From Salisaeta longa DSM 21114 (lineage in GTDB: Bacteria > Bacteroidota > Rhodothermia > Rhodothermales > Salinibacteraceae), in NCBI RefSeq assembly GCF_000419585.1, contig NZ_ATTH01000001.1:1200005-1264004 (forward strand): 64,000 bases of DNA, given 5' to 3'. A program made the translations under genes and the position numbers. Below the pieces are notes generated by a model. The model saw only the letters and a program-made list of their open reading frames with translations, made no database searches and had not been told where the DNA came from. Shown here piece by piece: positions 62,001 to 64,000 of the stretch. The first letter of the stretch is position 1. Every line of letters starts with the position of its first letter.

Positions 62001-64000
62001 TGGGACGGGGCCGCCCACGAACCCGCCTCAAGTGATGGCGCTGTTCCAATTGTGGGTTTGAACAACTTCGACGAAGACGATGCAGTCACCGCTACTGAAT
62101 ATATCGGTCTCGATGATAGCGGTGCATTAAAAGCGGGTGCCTACGGGGCTACGGCAAACACGCAGTTGACACCCAATCAGTGGTATCACGTGGCCTTCGT
62201 CTACTCAGGCGGACAGTGGACCTACTACGTGAACGGGACGCCGGACGGAACGGCCTCGGACGGCCTGCCTAGTAACCGGGAGGTGTGGGTTGGCAAAAGC
62301 GCGGATTCGGACAACGGAGTCGCCGGGGTGATCAACAACACCCACTACTTCGGCGGGCAGATCGACCAGCTCCGCATCTGGTCGGCGGCGCTCACGCAAC
62401 GCGAGATCCGCGCCCGCATGCACCAGACCATCGGAGAAGGGGATCCGGGGCGCGAGGACCTCACGCTCAGCTACCGCTTCGACGGCAGCGGCTCTACCGT
62501 GACCTCAAACGCTGGCACGGCACAGGGCACGCTCCAGGGTGGTGCCGGGCGGCCTGCCTTCAGCAGCGCCCCCCTCGGCCAGCAGAGCGCCCTGGCCACG
62601 CCGTCCTCAGACGCAACCGTGGGCCCGTCCGGCAGCGCGCTTTCCGCGTCGGTCGTCTCCGGCGATCCGGTGCAGCTCTACCGCTACGGGGCCGAGGACG
62701 GTGCGGTGCGCGACGGCAGCGACGCGGGCGACGACTTCAGCGCCCTGCCCGACTTCATCTCCGAGCGCTCCGATCTGGTGTGGGGCGTCGATGCGCCAAA
62801 GGACGCAAGCCCCAGCGCCACCCTCACGCTCGACTACAGCCACGTGGGCACTGCCGGTCCACTCACCACGCCCGTGAACCTGCTGCACCGCGAGCGCCCG
62901 GGCGATCCGTGGGACATCGCCTCCGGCTGGACGAAAGACCCTGCCGCACAGACCTTCACCCACACCGGCCCCGCGCCCACCGGGCAGTACGCCCTGGCCG
63001 AATTTCCCAAAGCCGACCTGGCCGTGAGCCTCGCGCCCGCCTCGCAGGACGTGCGCATCGGCGATGACGCCGCGTTTACCGTCACCGTCACCAACACCGG
63101 CCCCGACGCCGCGCCCGCCGGGACGGCCGTTGCGCTCACCGCCATCACCGGCCTCGCCGACCCGTCCGCCGTTAGTGCCCCGTCCAGCGGCAGCTACGAC
63201 GCCGCGAACGGCACCTGGACGCTGGGCGCGCTGGCCTCGGGCGCGAGCGCCACGCTGGAGGTCACCAGTACATACAACGGCACTACCAACCTCGCCGTGC
63301 TTGGCGCTGCCCTCACGCCCCCGTCGGACGCCGTTGACCTCGAAGGGGACAACCACAACGCCAGTGCGCAAGTTGAGCTGGCCATCAAGCGTTTTCATGT
63401 GAGCGCCGCTGCCGGCAACGATGCCAACAGCGGCGAGAGCTGGGCACAGGCCTTTGCTACGCTCAGCAAGGCCCTGGATGTCGCGCAGACGCAGGATACG
63501 ATCTGGGTGGCCGAAGGCGTCTATTATCCTGACGAGGGACCGGGCGTTACCACAGGCGACCGCACCGCTGCCTTTACCATCACCGGTGCCCAGGACGGCC
63601 TGCACGTCTACGGCGGATTTTCGGGGAATGAGTCGAGCCTTGGCGCCCGCGACCCGAGTGCCCACCCCACGGTGCTCTCCGGCAACATCGGCGCCGCAGG
63701 CGACAGCACCGACAACAGCTACACGGTCCTGCATCTGGACGGCACGAGCGACCCGATCACCCGCGCCACGCGCCTCGATGGGCTCACCATTGCCCACGGC
63801 ACGGCCAACGGCTCCGAGGCGCAGGGCAACCTCACGCAGCAGGGTGCTGGGCTTTTCTGTAACGGAAACGGCGGCGACTGCAGCCCCGCGCTCTCCAACC
63901 TCCGTGTGACCGACAATGCCAGCACCTCCTGGGGCGCGGGAATCATGATTGACGGCACCAGCGGCGACGCCGACCCGCGCATTACCGGTACCGTCATTGC
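59058..64000 (+). CDS. Giant secreted beta-helix/LamG/DUF11-like protein (3' end outside window)
   Basis: 1647 codons in the window; the frame is still open at the edge. Signal peptide MLKRIFAALFALLVVGLSAPAHAQ. Then a right-handed beta-helix of the choice-of-anchor/pectate-lyase-like sort (about 25-410: VIYVDGSASGAGDGSSWADA, VTITGGFAT, GGGLFCDGCSATF), an IPT/TIG-like domain (about 420-500), LamG 1 (505-650), a beta domain ending in a DUF11-type repeat (690-930), LamG 2 (940-1120), again a beta domain with DUF11 (1160-1440), and a second beta-helix beginning VSAAAGNDANSGESWAQAF (about 1447). The block is an internal duplication. A T9SS tail is expected beyond the window but is not seen. Likely surface adhesin; probably controlled by HTCS 2. 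Confidence 0.88.
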   Translation, partial: MLKRIFAALFALLVVGLSAPAHAQQVIYVDGSASGAGDGSSWADAYTNLQTAIDNAAAGDQIWIAEGIYKPTGDPLNRDASFTIPASKDGLKLYGGFEGEATETRLADRDPDAHEVVLSGDIDGRGDRAFAPTEDSDGIPETATATDHINFRDIVNTSTTPNTFIDGANSKNVVRLGSGITAATVIDGVTITGGFATVPDYRATDAAARNSRGGGLFCDGCSATFRGVTIKGNHALAEGGGVSVDGGGSPTFINAVFWGNSAGGSAPSADPSDGDSPTSGLHRDDIVGDGNSGLSVNSGSATLIHVTFLQNSINRFDYEEQTGAGDVLSGSGVTVQNGILTSGCPSGATCQNTVSSNLDLSGLRPGPQSSAIGAGDPSFLPADSEDLDDDGNTTEPLPLDAGADARVQRSFPDAGAFETDHQFFSAATGAVAPGETLVITGQRLDQVTAVAVNGTDAPDFTSVSAQRLEATVPQAATTGPVTLTIDGTDGDTDQPVPVIDAYGPGRALGGFATVELPDESAFDFASSFTISAWMKGDAIVRKGTEPSLFRLRGGLFEVYGEVASWKFEDNPATDGAWHHITGVYDEQAGEVRVYVDGEQSDASGTLPGIGEPDLNDEPVTIETNLVAGIPGSVDNVRFYTRALSDGEIQDLTRRHRRLDVTESKANGLLASYRFDAAGGTAYDYAGRRSGTYTSGGPTAFSTAPIGIEQGTTVGPAGAQLVSNVAAYRYGRLGGPARTDGDPGEAFSTEILTEPTERANLTWGLIEDAGSTTIDYGNVGVSAPVGLLYRTGPGDDWEVADGWTRDAAAKTFTASSAPAGEYAVASFPTADLALTLTADQEDVPEGQPDTFTATVTNNGPDAVPSGVTVSFTPTGLGSLSATGGPFSDDTWTLDALNSGASATLTLEGTAATGTDVHFLQGAINASDTDATNNSAGTALSYGSGRSLTLNGSAESEHVSTGRTSSELDLDTSQPVTVEAWIRWDGAAHEPASSDGAVPIVGLNNFDEDDAVTATEYIGLDDSGALKAGAYGATANTQLTPNQWYHVAFVYSGGQWTYYVNGTPDGTASDGLPSNREVWVGKSADSDNGVAGVINNTHYFGGQIDQLRIWSAALTQREIRARMHQTIGEGDPGREDLTLSYRFDGSGSTVTSNAGTAQGTLQGGAGRPAFSSAPLGQQSALATPSSDATVGPSGSALSASVVSGDPVQLYRYGAEDGAVRDGSDAGDDFSALPDFISERSDLVWGVDAPKDASPSATLTLDYSHVGTAGPLTTPVNLLHRERPGDPWDIASGWTKDPAAQTFTHTGPAPTGQYALAEFPKADLAVSLAPASQDVRIGDDAAFTVTVTNTGPDAAPAGTAVALTAITGLADPSAVSAPSSGSYDAANGTWTLGALASGASATLEVTSTYNGTTNLAVLGAALTPPSDAVDLEGDNHNASAQVELAIKRFHVSAAAGNDANSGESWAQAFATLSKALDVAQTQDTIWVAEGVYYPDEGPGVTTGDRTAAFTITGAQDGLHVYGGFSGNESSLGARDPSAHPTVLSGNIGAAGDSTDNSYTVLHLDGTSDPITRATRLDGLTIAHGTANGSEAQGNLTQQGAGLFCNGNGGDCSPALSNLRVTDNASTSWGAGIMIDGTSGDADPRITGTVI

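Overview
This is a 64 kb piece of a GC-rich bacterial chromosome, most likely from the Bacteroidota/Rhodothermota order Rhodothermales (a Salinibacter- or Salisaeta-like halophile). Three things point there. There are type IX secretion (T9SS) C-terminal sorting tails. There are two very large hybrid two-component sensors (HTCS) with AraC-type output. Several promoters carry the Bacteroidota TAnnTTTG -7 box. Acidic proteins and the mix of cryptochrome-DASH, pyruvate phosphate dikinase and L-lysine 6-transaminase fit, but the assignment is inferred from family content.

Layout. 1-3.8 kb: the end of one M16 peptidase, a second M16-like protein without the zinc motif, and HMG-CoA lyase. 4.3-8.5 kb: HTCS 1, convergent with ppdK (8.6-11.2 kb). 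11.6-26.0 kb (minus): an apparent unit of an orphan AraC regulator, a 3501-residue multidomain surface protein, a small fibronectin-type lipoprotein and a 991-residue FG-GAP/FnIII protein; both large proteins end in T9SS tails. 26.2-35.9 kb: housekeeping and accessory genes (D-amino-acid oxidase, LD-carboxypeptidase, Lol-type permease, peroxiredoxin, cry-DASH, a lipoprotein/CHY-zinc-finger/HAD unit, a PLDc_N protein and an AP2-domain protein). 36.2-37.6 kb: a TnpB-only IS200/IS605-type element. 37.7-42.9 kb: an RND efflux adaptor and pump plus DUF5996. 43.0-48.3 kb: topoisomerase IV parC, a DUF2726 gene and parE. 48.4-54.0 kb: lysine 6-transaminase, lipoyl synthase, a Uma2 nuclease-like protein and two GT4 glycosyltransferases. 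54.5-58.6 kb: HTCS 2. 59.1-64.0 kb: the first 1647 codons of another giant secreted protein (beta-helix, LamG, DUF11-like repeats) that runs off the window.

The most interesting signal is regulatory. Upstream of the orphan AraC gene and upstream of the giant protein after HTCS 2 there are pairs of direct repeats with a period of exactly 21 bp. The two pairs share the pattern TGACAC-N6-GCAAA (one of the four copies is degenerate). The AraC domains of the orphan regulator and of HTCS 2 have near-identical recognition helices. This suggests one regulatory circuit over two loci of giant surface proteins, with no SusC/SusD or carbohydrate-degrading genes in sight. No rRNA, tRNA or CRISPR array was seen.
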